From contig JAJEKV010000071.1 in the NCBI GenBank assembly GCA_021234155.1, positions 1,497,138 to 1,561,137 of the forward strand: 64,000 nt of DNA, given 5' to 3'. Position numbers and translations under genes: made by a program. This DNA comes from Isoetes taiwanensis (Eukaryota > Streptophyta > Lycopodiopsida > Isoetales > Isoetaceae). The notes beneath the pieces are model-generated. The model was given only the letters and a program-made list of their open reading frames with translations, was not told the DNA's origin and made no database searches. This document shows positions 22,456 to 32,214 of the stretch, one piece after another. Every line of letters begins with the position of its first letter. Within the stretch, counting starts at the first letter, position 1.

Positions 22456-23533
22456 TTTGAGATTTTTCTAATGCTTTCTACTATTCATAATAGAAACTTG
22501 CATGCAACAGCATGATTAATTCAGGAAGAGAAACTCAAGAATTTACTCGAAACAAAAAGAAGCAGATGAAGTTTATAAAAAACTATTCTGGTTTTCATAA
22601 ACATCATCTGCTTTCTCTGCCTCGAGCAAATGCATAAGCTTGTCTTCTTGGATTAAACTTGCCATTGACATGCAACTTAAAACTAAATGAAAACTAATCT
22701 TGAATTCTGAGGCTTTTGGATTCGAAGAACGAAGGACTTTGCTTTTGGTTTTAATTCCGAGGCTGTTGAATTCGAAGACCGGAGTCCTGTGCTTTTGGTT
22801 TTAATTCTAAGCCTCCGATGCCCTCTGCTACAGATGCTACAGGTGCTACAGAACAAAAGGCGGAGTCTTTTAGTAAGTTAGGAATTGCCGAAACCAAACA
22901 TCTAACATTGCTGAAAAGAAATCTGCTCGTCAAAATTTTAGGAGGGTGGATCCAAACACAGCAGAAGCGCAACTGGCAAATCGTATGAAGAAAGGAAGAA
23001 AATGTGGGAACTTTGAGAGCGTGAAATGGATTTATATAGGCATAATTAGAAATAAATAAGCGTGAATACTTGATTGCTTGAATTAACACGCCCGGCGTAC
23101 GGTCTTCCCGCCAGACATGACATGTATATGGTATATATGGAGAATATTGCATTTCATGCAATAAATTCTCACGGCATTTTATTCCATTTATTGCATTCGA
23201 AAAAATAGAATTTAGAAATTTTATATAGGCTAAATTAAAAATGATTTTAAAGGCTAAATTATCAAGGCTAAAAAATGACTTGTAGGGTTGGGGAATTTTT
23301 TTAGGTCGTATGGGAAAATTTCTTATGGTTACTGTGATGAATCAGAGATTTCATGTGGTTGATTTATAGTGTTCCCGAGACTTTGTTGAGACAAATGCAG
23401 AGACAAAATTTTAGAGAAAACACTTTGGAGACAAAATGCTTGGAGAAAACAGTTTGATTTCATTCAAAAAAAAATTATGTACAGAAAAGCTGTTTGAAGA
23501 AAAATTTTGTGAAGAAAACTTTGAGCATTTCAT

Positions 23534-23990
23534 TCAAAATTGATATGTACAGATGCCCGAAGGCTTGTAAGTAGATGCCCGAAGGCTTTTCACAATATTA
23601 CAGAAAAAAATGCCCGGAGGCGTGTCCGAAACTTCTGTAAGTAACAAAAAAAAAAAAAAAAGAGGGCCACCCGGGATCTGCATCACTCTTCTTCCATGTC
23701 TGCAAGAAAGAAGAAAGAGAGGTGTTAGAAAAGAAAGAAAGGTGCAAAAAAAAAAAGGGCAGCCATGCAAACCTGGTTCATCTTGCAACCATTCTAAAAA
23801 TTGGTCGAATTCTCGACCTTCTTCCGAATCTTCTTCTTCCTCCTCCTCCTCCTCCGACTCCGCTTCAGAGATTTCATTCTCTGTTTCAGGGTCGAGCCAA
23901 CCATGAAGCAGGGCGGTCAGGAATTCTTGAGAATCCTGATCGTCCAACTCCTCCTCTTCCTTGGCATAAGTACGATGACATGGCTACAAT
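23534..23990 (-). CDS. unrecognised acidic ORF
   Basis: Minus-strand frame with LTALLHGWLDPETENE followed by a run of Glu/Asp/Ser residues and FDQFLEWLQDEPG (coding about 23,790-23,950, open upstream as well). After DEPG the frame turns Phe/Leu-rich over T-rich DNA, which looks like intron or 3' non-coding sequence. A donor-like GTTTGC follows DEPG. No family recognised. The short repeat ATGCCCGAAGGCTT lies just beyond, at 23,553 and 23,576. Could be a terminal exon of a transposon or host gene fragment. Confidence 0.3.
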
Positions 23991-24151
23991 AAAACCCTAT
24001 TCTGTTTGCAAAGATTTGGTGAAGATCATAATTCAGCGGGGTTTAGAGAGCTACAAGTTGTGTTGTTTGGCTCTTGGGGTTTAGGGAGGTGCAAGCTGTG
24101 TTTTTGAGCTCTTGTGATTTGTTAGTTGCATGTTTAGGCCAAATGGAAATA

Positions 24152-24170
24152 CCAGGGTTCAAATCCCTGG
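24152..24170 (+). repeat. tRNA T-arm-like hairpin
   Basis: CCAGGGTTCAAATCCCTGG is a perfect T-arm and B-box. No matching acceptor, D or anticodon arms can be folded upstream, so it is not a tRNA gene. It probably marks a truncated tRNA-derived SINE. The surrounding 24,180-25,050 is AT-rich with no supportable gene. Confidence 0.35.
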
Positions 24171-25054
24171 GCCCTTCAAATTGGTTGAAATGTTTTTTTA
24201 TTTAACATCATACTATTGCAAATGCACATGCTTTTTAATTTAACAATATGTTGTTTTAATATAAAAGCTTGTATCAAATTTCTTAATGGTGTTGGTTTTG
24301 CGTGCCATTTGATGAAGAAACTCTCAATCACTTACATTTGCAAAATGGCAATAGTTCATAAGTTAAAGTATGTCTTATTTCATTCATTCAACCACTATTA
24401 ATTGCATCGTTCCAATGGCAATTAGTATATTTATTCAACTACACCAGTTGCATTGTTTTAATATCACTATTTGGATGAAAGAACCATTATCATTTACATT
24501 GTTACAATAATCACTATCTTGATGAAAAACCATTAATTACCACTTAACTAATACAAAGTTTAGACAAAATAATGTATGGAACAACATTAGTTCATGAGGA
24601 AATATAGGTAGCCTTACGAAGAAACCACTCTAAGTTACACAAATAATAAAAATCCAAAATCATTAGTGATTCATTGCATAACATACTCAAAAAAATGTAG
24701 CAATAAAACATGGTACTAAACTAAATAAAGTAACCATTATAAAGAACTATGATGAGGAACTGTCCTAAAAAATGGTCGTGGAGACGGGAGAGAACGCGAA
24801 CAGACAATAGTAAAAATATATAAAATAAAACGTCGGGAGTTAGCACATATGATTGGAAGTGATGGAGCGTAGTAATCATGATATCTACGGTAGGCACAAT
24901 AATGAAAATATAAAGAAAAAGAGGAAAATGTACATATGTCAGCTAACTGGCTAGGGATAGGTGGCGAGGATTAGCAGACGAAAATTCTTGTGACAGGATA
25001 GCATTTAAGATGGACGGCCGTAATTAAATGGGCGGGAACTCGGACAGATTTCGT

Positions 25055-25083
25055 AAACCCTAAAAACCCTAAATACTATATAA
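25055..25083 (+). promoter_or_regulatory. telo-boxes and TATA box
   Basis: Two AAACCCTAA-type telo-boxes (25,055-25,063 and 25,064-25,073) directly precede TATATAA (25,077-25,083). Telo-boxes close to the start site are a known plant promoter feature, common in housekeeping and ribosomal genes. They support transcription of the ORF whose preferred ATG is at 25,239. Confidence 0.6.
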
Positions 25084-25238
25084 CAGTTCTAACGAAGGAA
25101 AGAGGGAGTGTGAAGTCCATCTCCAGGAAACCAAGATCTCCCAGCCCCTTGAGCGCTTGAGTGCTCGAAGTTCTTGAATTTAGACCGAACAGGGAAGCGC
25201 CAGCTCGTTTCAATTTCCGGCTCAGCTCCGAAACAAAA

Positions 25239-25622
25239 ATGGATAAGGGGAAGAATGTTCTGGCTGACATAGATGTGGAGAAGAAAAACAGCAAGAAGCG
25301 CCCCAGCTCTGGCACTCCAGGCGACCTCACGGTGCCATTCAACCCTGACCTTGAGGAGCTTAATCCCTGGTGCATCTGCTTTCCAGATTGTATGTGTCTA
25401 AGCCGAGGCTTGCCATCATGCACCAGTTGCGGCCGCGTTCACTGCCTATACTGTGACCGAATACATCATGCACAGTCGATGCGAGATCATGGTTATACTC
25501 TGGGATTGCTGGAGGTACTTGGAGTATTAGGCGACAAGAACGACTCAGTGAGGCGCCAGGATACGGATCGAACTATGCAGTGCTTCAACCGACTGCAGAT
25601 TCATGCTGCGATACAGGGGTAA
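25239..25622 (+). CDS. putative Cys/His-rich (zinc-binding) protein, first exon
   Basis: The preferred start is the ATG at 25,239 (context AAAAATGG); an in-frame ATG at 25,161 lies only about 80 bp after the TATA box. The peptide begins basic and lysine-rich (MDKGKNV.., KKNSKKRPSSG). It then has a cysteine cluster WCICFPDCMCLSRG, followed by SCTSCGRVHCLYCDRIHH, spacing reminiscent of B-box or PLATZ-type zinc fingers. No full family match is claimed. A possible donor (AGGGGTAACC) lies at the ORF end, and coding-like sequence with further Cys (CIYCCEKNPVDFLC) continues to about 25,760 in another frame, suggesting a second exon or a frameshift. Confidence 0.4.
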   Translation: MDKGKNVLADIDVEKKNSKKRPSSGTPGDLTVPFNPDLEELNPWCICFPDCMCLSRGLPSCTSCGRVHCLYCDRIHHAQSMRDHGYTLGLLEVLGVLGDKNDSVRRQDTDRTMQCFNRLQIHAAIQG

Positions 25623-26119
25623 CCTTTTGGTATGTGATTTCAGGAAAGTCTGTATTTACTGCTGCGAAAAGAACCCTGTTGATTTTCTGTGCCGGGCGTA
25701 CATGGGGAGAAACTTGGAAAAAGTTAAGAAGATCGGGGAACCGTCCTCGGAAAAGAAGCCAAACAATTAGTTCCCCAGGAAAAAGATATGATGATGATGA
25801 AATCGTGGGAGGAGGCGTAAGAATGGAGAGGTCAGAAGGGGATGCATGCCATGCCTTTTTAGTCTTACCTTTTGTTTTGCTCTTCTCTGTTTTCTGTTTA
25901 AGATGATCCTTTGATCAAACCTTTTAGCTTCAGCAACGGCAGTAACTTTTGGGAGGCGGCCAGGGATAGGTAATACATATTAGCTTTTGACTGTAAAAAG
26001 CTCAGGGGCGCAGGTAATCCCGGGCAGACGGGGGGACAAATTTTGTTTAAGTAAGGTCGATCACGTGTAGGAATGGCTGTAAAGGCCAGAAAATGTAACA
26101 ATTTTTCTTGTGAATACAA

Positions 26120-27527
26120 TCTAGAATTATGTAGTAATTACAGCTTCATATGTATCACATAACAGCTCTGCCTCAGTTTCGATTATTCTCTCTCTGAAGT
26201 AAAACGATATATCCCTTATCTATATTTCGTAGATCAATATAATATAATCAAATTAGCGCCCTAACGGGGGTAACTGATGATCTCTCCATACCTTTCGGAG
26301 ATGACTATATAAAACCATATCGGGTGGTACATGAGAATATAGGAAAGGGTATCTAGAGTTCAATTAGGCATAACCTACAACATCAGATATAGGGCTGGCT
26401 GGCTTTCCGATAAAATACTCTGCATATGACTTTATTTCAGTAACGTGCACAAATTGGACGACCAACGAGATGTCAAAATTCAACAAATGGTAATATTTCT
26501 ATGTAACAATTATGATGTGTGGCCGAATAGGGGACAAAAGGAGGCAGACTTAATACCTATACTTAAATAAAGACAATTGTATGAAATAAAGAAGATGTAC
26601 ATAGCAGGTTCTCAGAAAGACGAACGAAAGAAAGGAAAGGAGTATGAATTATGGGACGACATCTCTACGGGTGGGGAGCCACATAGGGAATAAAAGAGAA
26701 ATAATACGACAAGGCGTGTAGATATACTATACATGATGTATAGAAGTACGTATGGATGTAATTGTAGAGATGTATGTGATAGGTACGAAGCAGATGTACG
26801 GAAGCGACCTAGTAAAAGTGAAAAGGAGAAGATGGGCGGATACACCAACCTAACAGGCCCTGGAGATTCAACAACCACAGAGGATGGACGAAAGAAGTCG
26901 GATAAATAAAGGGTTCAGGAGTAGATGGTGCAAAGAGTGGAAGGCAAAGCTATGGGACAGAGAGACGGGTGTCTCCGCCATACACCAGGACAGAGTGGGA
27001 CATAGCCCACCGGCTGGTGCCTACCGCTAAGCAACAGACACCAACTTACCCGGCCCATAAAATGGAAACGAAAATGGAAGTGGAAAGACAGAGGTTGCCA
27101 AGTACGGGATAGTGGGAGGCAACTCCCCAACCGTACACCAAGACAGTGAGGATCTAATCCTCCGGTTGGTGCACCAAAGTCACAAAAAACCCACTACCAA
27201 AAGAGTACAACAAAAAATAAGGCAGTACATATAGCCTCGGAAAATCACGGAATCCAGGGAATCGAATACAAATCTAAATGCCAGCCAAATAACGCCGATA
27301 GTAAAGAGCGGACACAAGCACCCAATAATCATATCTTGGATGGGAGAATTTGAAATTTGAAATTCAAAAACTGAAAGGATATGGGGGGAAACGCCCGAAC
27401 GGATAAATAAGGGAACGCGATATAGTAAGCCCGCGGAAGAGAAACAAGAAACAGGAAAACGCAGAAGACAGCAATCGGCGGGAAAGGGATTCGGCGAAGC
27501 GGTATAGCCATAACAATAGACGGAGAA
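26120..27527 (+). other. LINE 5' region with duplicated motif
   Basis: No ORF supportable on either strand before 27,528. A motif of about 50 bp containing TACACCARGACAG and CCGGYTGGTGC occurs twice, at about 26,973-27,027 and 27,123-27,176, as in 5' UTR monomers of some LINEs. The element's exact 5' boundary is not visible; 26,120-26,900 may belong to it or to flanking DNA. Confidence 0.4.
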
Positions 27528-28280
27528 ATGGCTAGCCAAACAGGAGCGGGGGAGGCCAGCAGGGAGGAACTCAAACAAGACCTGCAAGACTTCTTGGCAC
27601 AGATGGAAGTAAGACTGGAGACCAGGGTACCGAGGATGGAAGCGCTCAACACACTGGCGAGCGCGGTGCAACAGAACAAAGAAGCGATAGGGAAAGTGGA
27701 AGATCGGGTGCAGGTGGTGGAAGATACAGGGGTGGAAATTCGGAAAAGGATGGAGGAGGTGGAGAAAGAAAAGGCGGAAATCATACAAAGGTTGGTAACA
27801 TTAAAAAAGAAACAAATAGATCTAGATGCGTGGCAGAGTTTTGATAGGATTAAACCACACATAGTGGAGTTCAAGGAACAGGAAAGGATAAAACATGATG
27901 CAAGGTTGATAGGGGTAGTCGAAAGGCCTAACGAAGACACGTTTCGTGTCACTGCAGAAATAATGGAGAGCGTTTTTCAGGAACACAGGAATGTGATAGT
28001 GAAAGCAGTCCGTGCAGGAGCTTGGAGAGGAAGGGCGAGACATATAAATGTGACTATGAGAGACCTGGCAGCCAAGGAAAGAATCATTCACGCAGGGTTC
28101 AAACTCAGGAATGGACTCAAAGTACAAGAGGCCTTAACAGCCATGCAGAGGCAGGGGTTACACAGGGAACTGGCGAAAGTCAGAGAATTGAGTCGGGCGG
28201 AAGTACAAGCAGGGGTAAAGAATGGGAAACTCTACCTCAAAAGAGGTCGAGAGAATACACCGCAGGAACCGGCAACGTAG
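27528..28280 (+). CDS. LINE ORF1 nucleic-acid-binding protein
   Basis: A continuous 250-codon ORF. The first half is a predicted coiled coil (many Glu/Lys/Arg with heptad-like Leu/Val/Ile). The second half matches the ORF1p RNA-binding type: DARLIGVVERPNEDT, then FQEHRNVIVKAVRAG, RARHINVTMRDLAAKERII, FKLRNGLKVQE and a Leu/Arg-rich end. ORF1p normally trimers through the coiled coil and binds LINE RNA as a chaperone. Start chosen at 27,528 because it precedes the coiled coil and follows the non-coding leader. It overlaps the upstream-open ORF2 frame. No stop or frameshift is seen inside. Confidence 0.7.
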   Translation: MASQTGAGEASREELKQDLQDFLAQMEVRLETRVPRMEALNTLASAVQQNKEAIGKVEDRVQVVEDTGVEIRKRMEEVEKEKAEIIQRLVTLKKKQIDLDAWQSFDRIKPHIVEFKEQERIKHDARLIGVVERPNEDTFRVTAEIMESVFQEHRNVIVKAVRAGAWRGRARHINVTMRDLAAKERIIHAGFKLRNGLKVQEALTAMQRQGLHRELAKVRELSRAEVQAGVKNGKLYLKRGRENTPQEPAT

Positions 28281-28289
28281 AGAGATGGG

Positions 28290-31198
28290 ATGGTCCCACA
28301 GGATCCGAGGGAAGATGGGAACCGCGAAACGGAGGCAACGAAAGGACAGGGACAGCAGAAACAGTTAAGGGAAATAACACCATCCGGGTCAATAGACCGG
28401 GAAACAGCCCCAAAGATTCTAACACAGACACAGCTAGGGTGGGGAAGCGGAAAAGAGGTCGGAAGGGACGTAGACCAGAACATAACGCTGACAAAGGAGA
28501 CAGGGGGGGATCAGGGAGCAAAAACGAGGGGACAGTTAAAGAAAGGACACGCACTAGATCCCCAGGGGGGCAGGGGGGTACAGAAAGGAAGGAAGAGGTA
28601 ACGATCTGGTACTGGAATTGCACGGGATATCCTTGGGATGATGGAGAACGCCTACACGCAGCACGAGACCAGGATATCATATGCCTGGTAGAGACGTGGG
28701 AGCACAACACAAAGAGGCTACCAGATGAACCAGGATACACATTGTTCACATGCTGGAGGGAAAAGAACTACAAAATAGGAAGAGGAAGCGCAGGGCTAGC
28801 TTGCTACATTAGGAATAGCAGTGTCAAAAAAGCATGTATTTTGGAAAATGACATTAATAAAAGATACATGCTTATAAATATTATGTTGCTTGATTACAGA
28901 AATCTATATTTGCTAATAGTATATTATCCACCTCAATGTGATAAACTGGAACTATTAAGCATGGGAGAAATTGTCATGAAACATAGGGATAAGGGACTGT
29001 TGATCATAGTAGGGGATATTAACGCAAGGACGGGACAAGAACAGGCACAGAAAGCAGGGATAGATACGGAGAGTGGACAGTGGACACAGGCCGGAAGAGG
29101 GGAAGAATGGCAACGGAAACACGATGAGACTAAATGGAGGTGACAAATGAGAGGAGAAACACCGATAGAGGTATGTACAAACCTACAGATACAATTATAT
29201 GCAATGGCCTAAGAAGGTGGGTGGCTTCGTGCCAGTTCTAAGCACAAACGCCACGGAGCAAAAGATAGTAGACTATGTGATAGCAAATGAGGAAGCAATA
29301 AAGGAAATCTGGAAAGATGTAGTTAGGAGAATGGCGTTAGGGAGGGAGGGAGGGACCTGAGACCCATCCCCGCCAAGATGAATGTGGCGAGGGAAGAACA
29401 GATGATGTGCAAGGAAGAGGCAAACATGCCAAAATAATAATCAAATTCAGAGAAAACAGAGTGGGAACATTCATAAAAACGGTGAAAAAGAAAATAAAAG
29501 AAAAGGAATGGGGAGAGGGTATGAAGGACAGAGGGAACGACATGAATGACATCTTGGAAGAAGCAGCAAAAATGGCATTCGGGAGAAGAGAAAAAGGAAG
29601 AAGGGCTATAGCATTTCGAAGGTCAGTATGGTTTGACGCAGTATGCATGGAACAACGAAGGAAAGTCAAACAGGCAAAAGGAACTGAGACATACCGTGAG
29701 GAACGCAAAGAAATATGTGAAGATATCAAAAGAAAGAAAGCTCAGGACCTGAAAAACCACCAATGGGGATTGGCCGAAGACCTGAAAAAGCGACCTAAGG
29801 TATTCTGGAACAATATGAAAAAAGGCTCAAAAACAAAAGCGGGTACAGTAGTAGGAGAGGAGGGGGGAGGAATGGAAATAGAAATAGACTGGACAAGATA
29901 CCTAGAGCGTCATGGGGGCTGCACCAATCATGGCCCCAGAAGGTAGACACAAACCTCCCTTCTCCAAGGAAGAAGTGACATGGGCACTAAACAAAATGGC
30001 AAACAATAAGGCACCGGACCTATATGGGCTAACAACGAAGATGTTGAAATGCGTAGGTACAGAGATAATAGGGACCATAACAGAAATATTCAATGAGATA
30101 GTACATTCAGGTCTACCGGAAAGATGGCAGTTTAATAAAGTAATCCCACTCCATAAAGGAGGAAACAAAGAAGAATCGAGTAATTACAGGACCATTATGG
30201 TCAGCTCAGTATTCGCGAAATGGTTCGGGAAAACTTTGGATCAAAAACTGAAAACGTGGGCAGAAGCAGGGAAACTCAGAGCACAAGGTCAGGCTGGTTT
30301 TCGACCAGAGTACTCGACTACGGACCATCTGGTAACCCTAAGGATAATGATAGAGCAGACAAAGGAGAGTAACAGGAAGATCATATGCTGCTTCGTGGAC
30401 TTTAAAAAAGCCTTCGACACAGTACCCAGAGATAAACTCCTACTTAGACTAATAGGACTAAGAGCACCAGAAGGGTTAGTAGGATCAATTGCAAGGCTAT
30501 ACCAAAAGATATATGCCAAGACAGATGGGATAGGGGAAGCCATAGACTGCGACACAGGAGTAAAGCAAGGATGCCCACTATCACCCACACTTTTTGGGAT
30601 ATACATAGATGCTTTGCAGGAATTTGTCAAGGAGAGAGGGGGAGACAGTGAAGCACCAATGATAGGGAGGACAAAAGTCCCAATAATGCTATATGCGGAT
30701 GATCTAGGTATGATGGCGACCAAAGCCAAAGGAATGCACAGAATGCTAGAGATACTAGAAGAGTTTTGCGTGGAGACGGGACTGACAGTCAACCTGGACA
30801 AAACAAAAATAGTGACCTTCGGTACAAAGATAAAACACAGACCCTTTAAATACAGGGGGAAAGTACTAGAGGAAGCCACAGGGTACAGATATCTAGGATA
30901 TGACACACATGGGGGGGGGGAGGGGAAGTGGTCAAAAGGGGCAGATACCAGATTCCAAGCAGCGATAGGCAATTATTACATCATGATGAATTATTGTAAC
31001 AACAATAGGATCACCAACTGGGAAATCAAAACATACCTATTTAGCACATTAGTAGCATCAACACAGCTATACGGATGTGAGACATGGGGCCCAGGCCTAT
31101 CAGAGAAGAAATGGGAAAAACAGGAAGGCATATTGAGGCAATGGGAGCTCGCAGGACGCTACACAAGTCCGGGGGCCTCACGGCCTGAGGGACGCTAA
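28290..31198 (+). pseudogene. LINE ORF2: endonuclease and reverse transcriptase, frameshifted
   Basis: ORF2 begins in a Gly/Arg/Thr-rich linker (open frame 28,022-29,143). It encodes an APE-type endonuclease: WYWNCTGYPW, DIICLVETWEHN (catalytic Glu), LLIVYYPPQCDK, IVGDINARTG (Asp/Asn), and after a frameshift KIVDYVIANEE (about 29,265). A linker ORF (29,407-29,946) leads to the reverse transcriptase (29,912-31,198): ANNKAPDLYGLT, NYRTIMVSSVFAK, CFVDFKKAFDTVPRDKLL, KQGCPLSPTLFGIYID, MLYADDLGMMA (catalytic YADD intact), and TVNLDKTKIVTFG. The C-terminus ends at RPEGR without an RNase H domain or zinc knuckle. At least two frameshifts or stops (near 29,143 and 29,340) disable it, although the reverse transcriptase itself is open. 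Confidence 0.8.
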
Positions 31199-31202
31199 TG
31201 TA

Positions 31203-31232
31203 TATTCTATTCTATTCTATTCTATTCTATTC
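31203..31232 (+). repeat. (TTCTA)n tail of the LINE
   Basis: About six copies of a TTCTA pentanucleotide directly after the ORF2 stop. Many LINEs end in a short tandem repeat in place of poly(A), so this marks the element's 3' end. A shorter run of the same pentanucleotide occurs at about 54,957-54,979. Confidence 0.75.
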
Positions 31233-31290
31233 AACATATTAACCCATATAGTGGTTTTATGCAAAGACTATTGTAACAAACTAATAACAG

Positions 31291-31863
31291 TTATTTTTTG
31301 GGGGCCTTGTGAGAGGTTTCCCTCCCGAAGCCGTCATTCCTTTCCTTCATTACAGTGAAGTAATGAAGCGAGAGAAAAACGAGCTGCTGGTTTAAGTTAT
31401 AACTCTCTTGTGACAATCGGAAGCAGCTCATCTCAAGGAACTGTATTCGATTCCGAATGCCTTCATCCTCTCTCAATCTCTCACAATATCCCAGGAGGTC
31501 AGAGTTACCGTCACCACAAAATCGGACTAAACTTGAAACGTCCCGAAATGACAGTTTCTTGCCACTCAACGGATCCAATAGATATAAACTGCCATCCGCC
31601 CAGATGTCGACACTTTTTGAGCCTGCAAAATGCAACACGTCGAGGTCTAAGTTCTTATTTTTTAGACCTCGTTTTTTGCGATTGAAGACTGGAGCATATT
31701 CGTAAGTCAGTTGGATCCTTATCCACACATCATTTGGAGCTTCCATACTGCGTGTATCACACGACGCAAAATTAAGGTGTACAATTTGTATGCCCCAGCC
31801 CAATTCGCTTCGTGTGAGCCGAACGTTCGTACTAGCCTTGTTTTTGAAATTTGCAACGTGCAT
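31291..31863 (-). CDS. unrecognised 190-codon ORF
   Basis: The longest ORF outside recognised elements, ATG at 31,863 and stop at 31,291. An in-frame ATG at about 31,746 (MEAPNDVWIRIQL) is an alternative start. The predicted protein is of mixed composition with VDIWADGSLYLLDPLSGKKL, VSSLVRFCGDGNSDLL and a Leu/Gln-rich helical end (FRLSQESYNLNQQLVFL). No signal peptide, membrane segment or known motif seen. It lies between the LINE tail and the Copia element. It could be a small host gene, a captured fragment, or part of an unrecognised transposon. The following 31,870-32,210 holds nothing supportable. Confidence 0.35.
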   Translation of the reverse strand: MHVANFKNKASTNVRLTRSELGWGIQIVHLNFASCDTRSMEAPNDVWIRIQLTYEYAPVFNRKKRGLKNKNLDLDVLHFAGSKSVDIWADGSLYLLDPLSGKKLSFRDVSSLVRFCGDGNSDLLGYCERLREDEGIRNRIQFLEMSCFRLSQESYNLNQQLVFLSLHYFTVMKERNDGFGRETSHKAPKK

Positions 31864-32214
31864 ATGGAAATCGAAAAGTCCATTCTCCTACGATCCATGC
31901 TTTTATACATTAAGCAAATTCAAATTTCGAATTGTAGGGGGCGGGAAGCCTGTATTGGGATGAAGTAAAGATCCCGGTTTACGAACTTTTAAGGCGCTGT
32001 CGCAGCGCCTCGAAATGAAAGTCTGATACAAAGCTTCAACCTACACATTCAAATTTTGAAATGTAGAAGGCGGGCATGGCCTCTAAATGAAAATAGCGCA
32101 AAACAAGAATCGGTGACGCGCACGCTTGGTATCTGACAAACCAAGAAACACCATCATGTGTTGCCAGTATGCTATAATGCAAGTGGCTTTTTAGAAGCGC
32201 CATGTGTTGCATCA

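Noticed and set aside
22751-23161. 136-codon minus-strand ORF
   Set aside because: No motif, irregular composition, and it overlaps palindrome-rich AT DNA; probably chance.
24152-24170. tRNA gene
   Set aside because: Only the T-arm is present; no D-arm, anticodon arm or acceptor pairing can be built.
27180-27952. Long minus-strand ORFs (202 and 207 codons)
   Set aside because: Antisense shadows of LINE ORF1, whose plus-strand frame has recognisable protein features.
30289-30972. 227-codon minus-strand ORF
   Set aside because: Antisense to the open LINE reverse transcriptase frame.
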